Shown here: piece by piece, positions 1 to 10,174 of the stretch | How the letters are laid out: every line of letters begins with the position of its first letter | How positions within the stretch are numbered: position 1 is the first letter of the stretch | NCBI GenBank assembly: GCA_001936135.1 | Contig: CP012816.1 | Location: forward strand, 2,359,501 to 2,423,500 | Direction: 5' to 3' | From: Saccharomycopsis fibuligera x Saccharomycopsis cf. fibuligera | Taxonomy: Eukaryota; Ascomycota; Saccharomycetes; Ascoideales; Saccharomycopsidaceae | Length of the DNA: 64,000 nucleotides | Position numbers and translations under genes: made by a program | Notes under the pieces: generated by a model | What the model saw: the letters and a program-made list of their open reading frames with translations, nothing else | What the model was told of the DNA's origin: nothing | The model's database searches: none

Positions 1-1
1 A

Positions 2-157
2 ATGCAATTCAACTTCGTCGTCTTCTCCGCTTTCGCTTTATTGACTGCTGTCGCTTACTCCAGTCCAGCTGCTGAACCAGGCATGGATCTCTTTGGCAAA
101 TTTTCAAAGAAGAAGGGTAAAGACTCCAAATCCAAAAAGGAAGATGACTGCAATTAA
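2..157 (+). CDS. Small secreted lysine-rich peptide (hypothetical, 51 aa)
   Basis: An ATG at the left edge opens a 51-codon frame ending in TAA. The first 20 residues look like a signal peptide: MQFNF, then a hydrophobic core (VVFSAFALLTAVA), then a small-residue site near AYS-SPAAEP. The mature part would be about 31 residues, very rich in Lys (FSKKKGKDSKSKKEDD), with one Cys two residues from the end. I recognise no family. A secreted cationic peptide is an inference from composition. The window starts one base before the ATG, so a longer upstream exon or an upstream start cannot be excluded. The gene converges on VAN1 across about 830 bases of AT-rich DNA. Confidence 0.55.
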   Translation: MQFNFVVFSAFALLTAVAYSSPAAEPGMDLFGKFSKKKGKDSKSKKEDDCN

Positions 158-987
158 GGAAGCCCATAAAATTAAAGGAAAGGAGACTTAAGGAAAGGGG
201 ATTTTGAAAAATGATATTGCTGTTGCTTTTGTGAAGCATTAGTGACAGTGTAAAAATGATGTCTATTTTGACTTTTGGTCTGCTTTCTCCATTTATAGGG
301 CTGCTTTTTTTTTTTTTTGGTTTCAATAAGGTACCATTTTCTGTGATTGCTTTAGGTAGTGTTTAAAATTTTTTTTTACCACAGTATTAAATTAAATAGT
401 GAATGGATTTCTTTGTTGATAGCAATAATGTATGTAAAAAAAATGCGTGCAAAGCACTAAAGTGCCAAACTGCTACCAAAATCGATGATTTGAAGTACAA
501 GTCTACTATCAGTGCACCATGCCCGTTTGAGCCTTCGTCTAGCCTTCCGTCCCCTTCTTTCCTTAATACTTTTTTTATCAATTACTTTATATTCTATCTT
601 GTATTATTTTTAGTATTTTGACAGTTTTTGACTTGAGTATTTGACCAAATAGCGTAATAATATCCAAAATAACAATGAATGTAGTTTATAGACATATATA
701 AAATGCGGGTGTTTTTAAAAGACAACAAAAAAAAAAAAAAAAAAAAATTGACAATAAGGAAAGAAAGACACAAACTAAAGCTAAAATAAAATAGAAAAAA
801 GTGAATAAAAACAAAAACCGTCAGATGAGAAAGATAAAAAAAAAAAAAAAAAAATAATGAATGCACAATGAAACAAAATGGGAGGCAAATGGCATTAGGG
901 TCCTTTGATTGATTTTTAAATATATTTATATATAATCATCTTCTCACATTATAACTCTATTTATTTATATTTTTTTTTAATTCTTTT
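158..987. other. Convergent intergenic stretch, A-rich tracts
   Basis: Shared 3' region of the peptide gene and VAN1. It holds two long A tracts (about 727-747 and 836-854) and AT-rich sequence suited to polyadenylation on both strands. Short open frames here are low-complexity and show no family signal. Confidence 0.6.
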
Positions 988-2562
988 TTAACGACCACTT
1001 TGTTGTCTTCTCTTTTTTCTTTCTGTTCTAGCAATTTCTCTCAAATCATCTTCACTGGGTTCATAAATGTGCCAAACGGTATAATGAGGCAACCCACCAA
1101 CTTTAAACCCGACCTTTTTAGCCATCTTGCCAAATGCTTCGGTTTCTGCATGATTTTCAAATGTGAATGCTGGAAATGAAACACCTTGTCTGAACACCTT
1201 AGCTTTAGCTAAGATGGAAACCCCGCCAACCCCATCCATATCCATGATTTGATTTGGGTCTCCATTAGGTTCTTTCAAATATGCAAGATGTACTCTCCAG
1301 GTTGGATATTCGGCGTAACCTTCAACAATAACATCATCTTCTTGTAAAGTCTTTGCAAGCTCAAGAGCTGGTGGTGATTCGATCCAAGTGTTTAAATCAT
1401 ACGGTTGCTCTTTGCCCAAAAATTCAGGTAACGGTCTCCAAACATTAGGCACAACCACGTCATAGTCAAATTTCATCAAATCTTGGATAATTGATGCCGG
1501 AGCTTCTTCAATGTCTGCATCTCTCCAGTAGACCCAAGAATGGTATGGTTTAAGAGTAGTATTAATAAGCCAATTTCTTGCTCTTCCCATCAACTTTCTT
1601 CTAATTCCTTGTACTTTAACTGCATGTCTATCACTAAAACCTTGACCGATAACCTGACCAAAATTTTTCTCAAAAATTTGCACTGATCTGAATGGTTTGA
1701 TGAATTCTGAATGTAAAGGAGGTTTGAATTGGTTTTGAATCTTGGATACATATTCCTGATCCATATACCGGAGGTATAAATCAGAGGTTCCTTTTAATTG
1801 TTTGTTTCTTTCTTCAATTTCTTGCTCCTTGTCAGTGAGTAATTGCATCAACGTGGAATTTTGCAACATGATACTATATTCAAACAATGTATCCAAAGTT
1901 TTGTCGCCGGGAGAACAGTCGCTGACCAAAAATGCCAAGTCAATCAAACTATGCTTATAGCTTAAATTCATCAAGTGTTTAAACATTAGCGGCAACACAT
2001 GCTGAGCATTTCTCAATGGAATCAACAATAGTACAACATCTCCATTCTTGTCACCTTCTGGGCTTCCTTGAAATTCATTCAAGTCATAATAAGACACAGT
2101 TTTAAACAATTCTTCTTTTTTCTCTTCGAATTCCCTAGTTTCCTCGAGTGATAAAGACGAAGAAGACAGATGCTGTTGTTCAGAAACACCATCAGCAGTC
2201 ACTGAATAATGCGCATATCTGTCATCTTCTTCGTCTTCAGGAGATTTCTTTTTGGATACTTCATCATTGGACAATTGTTCAAAATGGCCTTTGGAGTTTG
2301 GGAATTTGAGTTCATCTTGATCCTGTTGCCAATTCGTTATATCATGGGTAATGGTGGAAAATAAGTTGTTTTTATAAAGCGAGAATTCCGGATTTCTTCT
2401 TTTCTTTTCTTTGCTTACTATGAGGAGCAAAAGAATGGATATTATGGCAAAGTATGCAATCCTTATGTACTTTGTGCGTTTCTGATGTTTCAATGGTTTG
2501 AACTTATCTGATTCCGTCCTGCGATGGTGAGTTAGTACGTTTGTCAAATAGAAGTTTAACAT
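988..2562 (-). CDS. VAN1: Mannan polymerase I subunit Van1 (alpha-1,6-mannosyltransferase, Anp1/Van1/Mnn9 family)
   Basis: Van1 works with Mnn9 in the cis-Golgi M-Pol I complex, which starts the long alpha-1,6 mannan backbone on N-glycans. The protein is type II: a short basic cytosolic tail, one membrane segment (IRIAYFAIISILLLLIVS), an acidic stem, then the family domain. Near-identical Van1 stretches include LVSDCSPGDKTLD, IGQGFSDRHAVKVQGIRRK and SWVYWRDADIEEAP (the DxD-type site), and the end GLPHYTVWHIYEPSEDD. The match to Van1 is clearly closer than to Anp1 or Mnn9. The frame stays open to 2712, with in-frame ATGs at 2667, 2580 and 2562. I chose 2562 (524 aa) because its tail MLNFYLTNVL resembles the budding-yeast Van1 start and gives a length near 535 aa. 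The product is certain and the start is not. Confidence 0.93.
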   Translation of the reverse strand: MLNFYLTNVLTHHRRTESDKFKPLKHQKRTKYIRIAYFAIISILLLLIVSKEKKRRNPEFSLYKNNLFSTITHDITNWQQDQDELKFPNSKGHFEQLSNDEVSKKKSPEDEEDDRYAHYSVTADGVSEQQHLSSSSLSLEETREFEEKKEELFKTVSYYDLNEFQGSPEGDKNGDVVLLLIPLRNAQHVLPLMFKHLMNLSYKHSLIDLAFLVSDCSPGDKTLDTLFEYSIMLQNSTLMQLLTDKEQEIEERNKQLKGTSDLYLRYMDQEYVSKIQNQFKPPLHSEFIKPFRSVQIFEKNFGQVIGQGFSDRHAVKVQGIRRKLMGRARNWLINTTLKPYHSWVYWRDADIEEAPASIIQDLMKFDYDVVVPNVWRPLPEFLGKEQPYDLNTWIESPPALELAKTLQEDDVIVEGYAEYPTWRVHLAYLKEPNGDPNQIMDMDGVGGVSILAKAKVFRQGVSFPAFTFENHAETEAFGKMAKKVGFKVGGLPHYTVWHIYEPSEDDLREIARTERKKRRQQSGR

Positions 2563-3564
2563 TAAAGAAATGACACGCATCAGGAATACCACTGTCGATA
2601 TAGGTGGTGGAAAAAAAAGAGCATTTTGCAGTAAATTCCACAAACACTGAGCAGACGGACGATACATACACCGGAAGATCAAACTTCTTATTCTGACCAG
2701 TTTTTCTCGCAAACATGGTTGATCTATTCTTTTTTGTGTTTTATTATTTTTGTTATGCCAATTATAACTATTGTATCTATAACCTGCTTAGCTTGAACTG
2801 GATAGCCAACGGTGACCTAAGCTTGGAGTGTCTTGTACTTTTGTGCCTGCGCTGGAAATGTGTCTGGAAACTAAAAGCTATGAAGAACAACACTGTGCTG
2901 CACTGTTTTGCTTGAGTGTTTATCCTCTTTCTATGTCAAAATCAATGAAACAGTCCCAGATTTCTTCTGTAATCTCAGAAACCGGAAGTGACAGTTATAC
3001 AGGGCTAAGTCAACACAGCTAGAGAATCCGCGTACAGTATACGTAGCGCAGAGTATAGTGTCACACTGTACACTAATCTAGCGCGCCGTTTTTTCGCCCT
3101 ACAATAAATTCTGGCCACTACAGCAAAAAAAGAAAAACCATAACTGGCGATATCTTTTGCTAAGCGCACATGCACGGGGGTCCCGAGTGGCTTTTATTTC
3201 CTTTTGGCAACGTGGCAGTATAAACAAGTCAAATCCCAATACTGGCGGGCGATATACGGTACCATCAACGAGCGGTCTACGGGACAATAGTGGTAGAAGA
3301 GCAGATGCTAGAGTAGAGTCCTGTGCCACGGGAGCCCAAGGCTTAGGTGTCCATACTTGGGTCCCTTAACTATTTGGTACATATAGTATAGTATAGTATA
3401 TATCGCAGGTCATAGTCTATAAACGGCCAAACTAATTATTTCGGTGTACAAGTTAGTCCAGCGTGCAATGCCAGGCTGATGCTCAACAAAGGTGGCCCAT
3501 ATGAAGCGAACTAGTTTTGGAGTGGGTTCTTTGGTCCTTTTAGAGAAAGTTGAAGAACCACATT
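2563..3564. other. VAN1 upstream / REV7 downstream region
   Basis: About 1 kb serving as VAN1 promoter and REV7 3' flank. It has GC-richer patches around 3060-3360 and a short (ATAGT)-type repeat near 3380-3400. I see no convincing gene. The open frames here match no family and overlap each other. Confidence 0.5.
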
Positions 3565-4744
3565 TCACGTTCCATCACTGATCACCTTTTCGACCCGACA
3601 GTATACACTCAAAGGTGGTACCTCCACTGGCCGTAATGCTCGAATCGCCACCTTTTTCCTCTCCGGTCCATTTGCCCTTCTCAGCGGGGACGGGCCGCCG
3701 ACGTTGTCGCTTAGTGTGCTGGCGAGCTCTGGATGATTTTGGCTATGGCGGAAATTGCGACTATTGTTATTTTCCAAAGCAGGGTCCCGAAGGTTGTGAC
3801 CATAGTTTCTCGCTGATGTGGATAATACAGCTCTCTTGTCGTCAATGATTTCCTCTGGATCAAGGATCCATTTGTTTTCCAAATCGTAGTTCGTAATGCA
3901 CATGCTCTTGTCGGTTTCTAGAAAAACGTCATATGTGAATCTTTCAGAATCTGGATCTGGATCTGGGTCTGGATCGACTTGCAGCTGATTGTGTCCGGAA
4001 GACGAAGACGTTGTTCCGATCGACGAGAGCGCTAAACGGTTGCTGCTATCATTATTCTTGTCGAGTTTGGCCTTGCTGCTGCTGGGACTGGGAGCAGTTT
4101 TTCTCAAGTTTGCTAGTAGATCAAATGTCAACGATTTGAACTGTTCATAGACCAACTCCCAGTTCAAGTCATCCGTGCGCTGGAACTCTTTGTTCAAGTT
4201 TTCCGGATTGACTATTTTCAACTCGGATAGGTCAATGACGAATCTTTCGATGGGCACTCTTTGATCGCGTTTCTTTCCGGTGTCGAAGATCACTAACGAC
4301 AAGCTTTTTAGTCTGTTAATGACCACTTTTGGGTTGATGCTCCGCAAATCGCTATACTTGCCTTCCTCGCGACCCTCGTCAGCGCTAAAGTCGCTATCGT
4401 CGCCACTGCCATCCTCCTCAATGATGTTCAAATTATCCGTATTGCCCTCGTCCCCTGCGTGCTGCAAGTCCATCCTGCTGATACTGGACCTCGGCTGCTG
4501 GTGGATAACAGTGTCCAAAATATCGCTAATGAACTGGTCTTGCCAGTCTACGACATCAGGATGTCTATTCACAGGGACAACGATGCCGAACGAGGTCAAA
4601 GAGTCAGTAGTGAAGGATTCTGGGGGGATACAATTGGCGCTCGTAGCATATGATATTGAGCCATGCTTTGAAGAATTCGGCAAGAGCAAGGTAGAGGTTT
4701 TTGGCAGTCAATGGCAAACTGGGGCTCGGAGAGTTGTCGGGCAT
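3565..4744 (-). CDS. REV7: Rev7-like HORMA protein (DNA polymerase zeta subunit), with an apparent one-base frame change
   Basis: Rev7 (MAD2L2) is the HORMA-domain accessory subunit of DNA polymerase zeta, used in translesion synthesis. Reading from the ATG at 4744, the first 41 codons give a HORMA start (NLYLALAEFFKAWLNIICYE, then RQLYPP). The continuing match, PESFTTDSLTSFGIVVPVNRHP, then an acidic linker and VPIERFVIDLSEL, lies in the next frame and runs to 3565. The switch falls in a run of six C (4627-4622, minus strand). Five C would keep one frame of about 392 aa, against 245 in budding yeast. It could be a sequencing error, a strain mutation or true frameshifting. I see no splice signals there. 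The long Asp/Ser-rich inserts, including a DPDPDPDPDSE repeat, are extra to the family. The gene is divergent from the Rad51-paralog-like gene at 5190. Confidence 0.8.
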
Positions 4745-5189
4745 GCTGTTGATATTGATATCGGTATTGATGTTGATGTTGATGCCAGTACGGTGCGGTG
4801 CGGCTTCCTTTTGAGGCGAGGGACAGTCTAGCGCAGCAAAGTCGTGGATGAATGTTGCTGAACCTGGACAGGGCGGTCTAGATGATCTCGCGGATTAGAA
4901 CTGGCGCGTGGAATATCTCCACAGCTGTGTATCGTAATACGTTTGACACCCGATGAGCAGGCGATGCAATGAGAGTGTTCCGGGCAACCCCAATCCTGGC
5001 GGCTTCTCGAACGTTTTCCCTCAAATCGCTGTGGATTGGTTCATCGCTTACACGCTCAATCAGCGAACCAATGGAGCACAATCACCAGCAGCCACACAGG
5101 AATTTCACCGGCTTTGTTAATCTCGTCTGTTCCATCAGGATTGCCTTTGTTGTTCCTTTATTCTGCAAAACACAACGGCCGCGCCCACA
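4745..5189. promoter_or_regulatory. Divergent promoter region between REV7 and the XRCC2-like gene
   Basis: A 445-base spacer between two divergent genes, both with likely DNA-repair roles. It is GC-richer than most promoters in this window and has no obvious TATA box. A (GATATT/GATGTT)-type simple repeat lies at about 4750-4785, just upstream of the REV7 start. An open frame overlaps the downstream ATG in an ATGA arrangement at 5190-5193 and could act as an upstream ORF. Confidence 0.45.
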
Positions 5190-5795
5190 ATGAGCCCGCG
5201 AGCGCCATCACCACCAACAGCAGCGGCCGCAGGCGGCGGCTCGGTAACCGCGGTAGAGAATACTGACAATAGCGCCCTTCAAAAGACAACCGCTGAGTTT
5301 CTTGCCCGCTGTCTAACAACAACCGCCACAGCCAGAGTATTGATTCTCGACGTTTGCGGAGACTTTGACGTTCGGTTGGTGGTCTCTGCCATTAGCGCTG
5401 CAGTCAGCGAAAACAGCGCCAACCTCAACACCAGCAAGGCGGCGATAGCGCCCTACTTGGCGCGGGTGAGCTACGTGCGGTGCCCGCTGCTCCGCGCTGC
5501 CGCTGAGCGGATCCTGGTGGTGCCACAGTGGGGTGCGGTACTGGCCGAAGCGGCGGCAACAGCAGAAGCGGCCGCGGTGGCGGCGGTAGCGGTCATCCAA
5601 ATGAACCGCTGGCTATTTCGCGCATTAGCGGCTCGCGAACTCAATACCGCCGAGGTGAACGCTCAGTGCGTGAGGTTTCTTATCGCGGCAAAGCAGGCGG
5701 CTGAAGAGAGCGGCGCCAGAGTGGTGTTGGCGGATACTGAGAAATCCGCCTTGCGCGATGCGCTTGTTGATTACTGCTGCGCGACGCTTACATGA
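5190..5795 (+). CDS. Divergent Rad51-paralog-like protein (XRCC2/Rlp1 type), degenerate Walker A
   Basis: A 201-residue frame with a recombinase-core pattern resembling XRCC2. DNSALQKTTAEFLARCL sits where XRCC2 has its Walker A helix (GTGKTEMLYHLTARC). It is followed by ARVLILDVCGDFDVRLV (XRCC2: VLFIDTDYHFDMLRLV) and a late hydrophobic strand, GARVVLADTEK. The Walker A glycines are lost while Lys-Thr is kept, so ATP binding is doubtful. Such paralogs act with Rad51 in homologous recombination, as in the Shu complex and S. pombe Rlp1. After the TGA the frame stays open 57 codons to 5967, and the first of them (WAPQEPERRLLLQRD) resembles the Trp plus Arg-Leu tail of Rad51 paralogs. The protein is Ala-rich and the DNA is GC-rich. 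The assignment rests on motif matching by eye. Confidence 0.5.
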   Translation: MSPRAPSPPTAAAAGGGSVTAVENTDNSALQKTTAEFLARCLTTTATARVLILDVCGDFDVRLVVSAISAAVSENSANLNTSKAAIAPYLARVSYVRCPLLRAAAERILVVPQWGAVLAEAAATAEAAAVAAVAVIQMNRWLFRALAARELNTAEVNAQCVRFLIAAKQAAEESGARVVLADTEKSALRDALVDYCCATLT

Positions 5796-6251
5796 TGGGC
5801 GCCACAGGAACCCGAGAGGCGGTTGCTTCTCCAACGTGATACCGCGTTTGTGTTAACGTTGATCTTGGTTGTCTTCATGTCCGCGCTGCTGGATGGCAGT
5901 GCCACAGTTGTGCAACAGCAGAAGCTGTGGCTGCAGCAGTGCGTGTCCCAGCATGCCCAGCGGCCATAAGCGCTGGACTGTGGCGGCAAGTGCCCGCTGC
6001 TTACGCTTTCACGCTGCGACTTTCCGCGGCTAGCCGACAGCCGAACTGCAGCTATGGCGTCGCATCTATCACATGCCATGGCGCAAATACAGGCGGATTT
6101 CGGAGCGCAACTGCAAGAACGACGATGCTCAGAATTCTAATGATTCTAATGCAATCTGTGACTGAGAGAGTATGTCAATTTCACATCCTGGAGTTACTGC
6201 TTCTGCTACCGTTTCTGTTCCTGGTGCTACCTGGTCCCTGTGGAAACCTTT

Positions 6252-6291
<40 letters not shown>

Positions 6292-6375
6292 CCAAACCCC
6301 CCGTATATATATAAACTCGGAAGTTCCCGTACCCCGCCTTGCTTCTTACCTCATCTGGCTTCTTCTTCTTTCATC
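5796..6375. other. Downstream of XRCC2-like gene / upstream of bZIP gene, with AC microsatellite
   Basis: The first part is an in-frame continuation past the TGA of the XRCC2-like gene, to 5969. The remainder is the promoter and leader of the bZIP gene. A perfect (AC)n run lies at about 6256-6288, followed by a pyrimidine-rich leader. An upstream in-frame ATG at 6172 would translate the AC repeat as His-Thr and is unlikely to be used. Confidence 0.55.
6256..6288. repeat. (AC)n microsatellite
   Basis: About 16 uninterrupted AC units roughly 90 bases upstream of the bZIP start codon. The run is probably in the 5' leader or core promoter. Confidence 0.9.
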
Positions 6376-7662
6376 ATGTCGTTTAGGGGATTTTCAAACG
6401 ACCAGCCGGAGCAGCAGCAGCAGCCGTCTTCATCGTCTTCTTCTTCTTCTTCTTCTAAACACACTCAGCCTAAAAGTCCCCGACCAGCTCAAGCTTCAGC
6501 CTCAAACGATTTGTACTCAAACAACGCTCTTCTAGAACAACTTGTTTACGTCGAGACATTCATGCCAGAATTAGATACAGCCAGTAACAACGGTACAACC
6601 AACAAGGCAGAAGACGATCTCAGCTCTTTTGTTGACAACTCGTTCATTTTCACTGACGAGGAAAAACCAAACTACAACAGCAGCAATAACAACCCGGATG
6701 AGAAGGACCGTTCTCTGGCGGGCGAGAGTAATAATAACAACAATAATAGCAACAGTAGTGTCAGCAATAGTGAAAATAACTTCAGCAGATCCAACATGCC
6801 TTTGGCCGATGAGCTAGACTACAAGCAGACTTTACAGCCGGCCCATGGCGTCCAGCTGGCGAATACTGGCGCGCTCAACACTCGCCCTGAGAATGGCGAT
6901 GAAACGCCTAGATTCGCAATTCCGTTAGGAGCCAAAGCATCGCTAGAAAAGGCTGGGCTTTCAGGCGCTCAAATAGATCTATTGGCAACGCTAGTGTCTC
7001 AACACCAAAATGGGGCGAACGCTAACAATAATAGCACCGACAGCAGTAGCAGCAATACCAGTGCACCTGCACCCATGACAGCCACTTCGTCATTTGGCCA
7101 AAACAACCTATACAGCCAGTCTGCTAGCGCCAGTCCGCCTGGTGGTAATTTCTTCTCTGGTCAGGGATCCAACCAGAGCTATGAAACTTTGATAAACCAG
7201 CATCGGCAGCAACCAAGCCTTTCGACAACATCGCCAAGCCAGCTATTTGCCAACACAATTTCACAGCACCAACAACAGGACCCGTTCCGTCATCCTGGTG
7301 CCGCTTCTCCAAATGACTCAGTAAGCAGCTCGCAGACGCCGAATAGCCACAGTGCTGATCCGTATGCTGGCAACCAAGCAACAGTGGACATCGACAAGCG
7401 CCGAAGAAACACCGCTGCCTCAGCTAGATTCAGAATCAAGAAGAAACTCAAAGAACAAAAACTTGAGCGCGACGTTAAAGAATTGAAAGATTTGGCAAGT
7501 GCATTGGAGCTGAAAATCAAAAATTTGTCAATGGAAAACAATTTATTGAAAAATTTGATTGTTGAAAAAAATATTAGAAAAAGTAATCAAGAAGTAGAAA
7601 ATATGAAGAAAAGAGCTCTTGGAAGCTTTGGTTCAGAGGACGATGTTAAAAAGGAAGATTAA
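6376..7662 (+). CDS. MET4: bZIP transcription factor of the Met4/Cys-3/MetR type
   Basis: A 428-residue protein with a C-terminal bZIP at about residues 338-400. The basic region is DKRRRNTAASARFRIKKKLK, the signature of filamentous-fungal Cys-3/MetR and yeast Met4, activators of sulfur-assimilation and methionine genes. The leucine zipper follows (LKDLASALELKIKNLSMENN). The N-terminal part is disordered, with poly-Gln and poly-Ser runs, Asn-rich blocks and acidic patches (EDDLSSFVDNSFIFTDEEKP) that may activate transcription. I chose the ATG at 6376 (MSFRGFSNDQ) because the longer frame from 6172 reads through a microsatellite. Met28-type factors share the zipper class but are usually shorter, so the MET4 symbol is probable rather than certain. 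Confidence 0.75.
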   Translation: MSFRGFSNDQPEQQQQPSSSSSSSSSSKHTQPKSPRPAQASASNDLYSNNALLEQLVYVETFMPELDTASNNGTTNKAEDDLSSFVDNSFIFTDEEKPNYNSSNNNPDEKDRSLAGESNNNNNNSNSSVSNSENNFSRSNMPLADELDYKQTLQPAHGVQLANTGALNTRPENGDETPRFAIPLGAKASLEKAGLSGAQIDLLATLVSQHQNGANANNNSTDSSSSNTSAPAPMTATSSFGQNNLYSQSASASPPGGNFFSGQGSNQSYETLINQHRQQPSLSTTSPSQLFANTISQHQQQDPFRHPGAASPNDSVSSSQTPNSHSADPYAGNQATVDIDKRRRNTAASARFRIKKKLKEQKLERDVKELKDLASALELKIKNLSMENNLLKNLIVEKNIRKSNQEVENMKKRALGSFGSEDDVKKED

Positions 7663-8374
7663 TGGTTTTGTGCGAGTGGTGCGGTTTTCTTTTCTTCTTA
7701 AATTGTTGGTTTATTTTTCTTCTTTTATTTTTTTTTTTTTTTTATGTTTTCTTACACTAACATCTACTTCATGCTCATGGCTCATCTCGGTGTTGGTTTT
7801 TCGTTTATTTAGCTTCGTTCAGCTTTTTTGCTTTATTTATTTTCGGTTCCCAATGTATTTATAATGTTCTTTACGGTTTATCGCTCGTTCAATATTTTTG
7901 TTTTATATATATCTGCTTTCATTTCTTTGATTTATATTACTACTATCAATATTCACTATACTAATTTCAACTACTCTGTTTACTTGTCTTTTCGTTCTTC
8001 CGAAACGCTTCGTTTGTAAATTGTGTTAACTTTTATTCTTTTTCGTTTGTTTCTTACATATTCTCATCTGCAGAATTTTGCGCATGAGTCATTGTAAATA
8101 TGTTGCTATTCACGATATCACTCGCATCAGGTCAAACCCAACTATCCAAACAAACACATAAAACTTTTTTTTCTCAGTGTTTTTTTTTTTTTTTTTGTTG
8201 ATGTTTGGTTCAGGAAAAAGGAGTGCACGGCGATAGTAGCAGAGGTACCTGGAATTATCGAACTAGTAGCGAACGGTCAACTGTACCTCATAATTTTAAG
8301 CCCGCTGTCCAGTGCGTGCAGTTCCCGCTAACATGCATTACGCAAGATTGCAACAGGCTGTCAAGCAGGCTCGC

Positions 8375-8402
8375 AAAAAAAAAAAAAAAAAAAAAAAAAA
8401 AA
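8375..8402. repeat. A homopolymer tract (28 bp)
   Basis: Uninterrupted run of A in the gene-poor region downstream of the bZIP gene. Confidence 0.9.
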
Positions 8403-10150
8403 CAGAACAAGATAATAAAAACCGGAACAGTAAAAGAAAAAGGAAAAGCGTTTTCTGTTTGAATAGTTTTGAGAAATGTTTTGTTCATATGATTGCATTT
8501 GTTGTGCCTTCAATTGTCTTCGCAAACGTTGGGCCCATGGATAAGTATAGAAGTAAATAAAAAAAATACCCCGCTGACGAATGAGCAGTTATTGTGCTAC
8601 CCTCGATGTTGAAAGTGCGTGTGTGGTGAAGTAATGCAAGCGAATTTCGATTCTATGCATAGAGATTCTCTTTTTCGTTGGTTCATTTTTATTTGCTGAA
8701 GTGTTCGTTAACTAAAAGGTTCCCTTTCGCGCACTAGCTGAGCGTGTCCCGCAACTGTCGGACTGTTCACCATTTATAGTATTCAGGTTTGGCTTTTACT
8801 TTCAAGCTGTAAGACTGTCCAAGCTGTTTACACCTACTTTTCTAGTTTCCAACATTTTTAAATTTGTCTAACCCAAAGACAACCCGCACAATCTTCTAGC
8901 ACATTACTGGTAATTGCTGGTTTGCCGCATTTGGCAATATGTAAACAAAAGATGCTTTATCCATCTTGGTTGTGTCTGTCTGCATTTGTTACTGGTTACG
9001 AGCACCGTGAAAGACGAAAAAAGCCCCGGACTTTTTTTTTACTATTACACCAAGTATATAGAGTTGGCCCAAAGATGCTGCAACATATTCAAAATCAAGT
9101 CATTCCCATTCCGTGTGTATAATGCTGGTAGCGGTACTGAATCGCCACGAATCAAAACAGACACCTTTGATATTATTTAGACTGTAGCAATTTTAACCTG
9201 TCATGTGACCCAAATTAGGGCTACAAAAAGCCCCAAATAGCTCTTCGGAAGATCGAGCTGAACGTGATAGTAAATGGATGCATAAATCTTGTATTATGTT
9301 TCTTCTGGTCTTAATCGGGCATGTTTTTAGCATTTGCCAGAGCTGTATAAATGTAGTATGCAGAGCTTGAGCTAGACAAAACTTCATTTCAAACTAACGC
9401 GGAAACTCAAGTTATATAGTGAAAATTCAGGAAAAAGAACAAAGAAATGACAAACGGATGCATGCAGAATTCTGTGCATGGCGCGGAGAATTCTCGAAAA
9501 ACAGCGGAAGATTGCAATTTTCTCAATCCGGTGGTCATAATCATATAATTTTCAGGATTGCCCGGGGCAAAGATGTCTTGTTTTGTTTATGTCTGCATGC
9601 AGTAATACTTGATCATGGATGCAGGGCTGTCAACTTTAAATGATTAAGAGCACATACGGCTTACGGGTGGACAGCAGATAGCAGACAAAAACATTGGAGC
9701 TTTTGGGATAGTTGGACCCAACAGAAACTGAAACAATTGACTTGACTCAACTATTGTGTGGTTGCTTTTTTTAGGGGTCATTTATCGGGGAAGTAAAAAC
9801 TGTAAATAGGCCACCCACAAAAAAAAAAAAAACCAAAAAAAAAAAAAAAAAACTAAGCAGCAAGAGCAACCAGCTGGAATGAGCAGACACGGAGTACTTT
9901 TGTAATCATGAATGATTAAAGATGAAACGATTGAAGAAGAAAGCAATGATAATGGTTTGTTTGGGATGTTTGGTGTACTCGTGAAGAATAAAGCAGACCA
10001 GGACAGGGCAACAAAGGACAACAAGGGAAGAGAAACAAGGCAACTAAATGGACAATAGTCCTCAAGAGTTGCTATCTTTATGTCTTAGCGAAAGGCAAGG
10101 CATTAATGACAACGGATTTTTTGCACGGCTTTCTCCAAATTTTGGTTTTT

Positions 10151-10174
10151 CGCTATCGCTATCGCTATCGCTAG
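10151..10174. repeat. (CGCTAT)n short tandem repeat
   Basis: About four copies of a hexamer, the last ending in G. It lies about 1 kb upstream of the Ser/Asn-rich gene. Confidence 0.8.

Noticed and set aside
9-326. 105-codon minus-strand frame opposite the small peptide gene
   Set aside because: It is antisense to the signal-peptide gene and its C-terminus is Lys/Arg repeats from the A/T-rich strand. No family features.
5927-6535. 202-codon plus-strand frame crossing the AC repeat
   Set aside because: It overlaps the bZIP gene in another frame and is largely repeat-encoded (His-Thr, Leu-rich).
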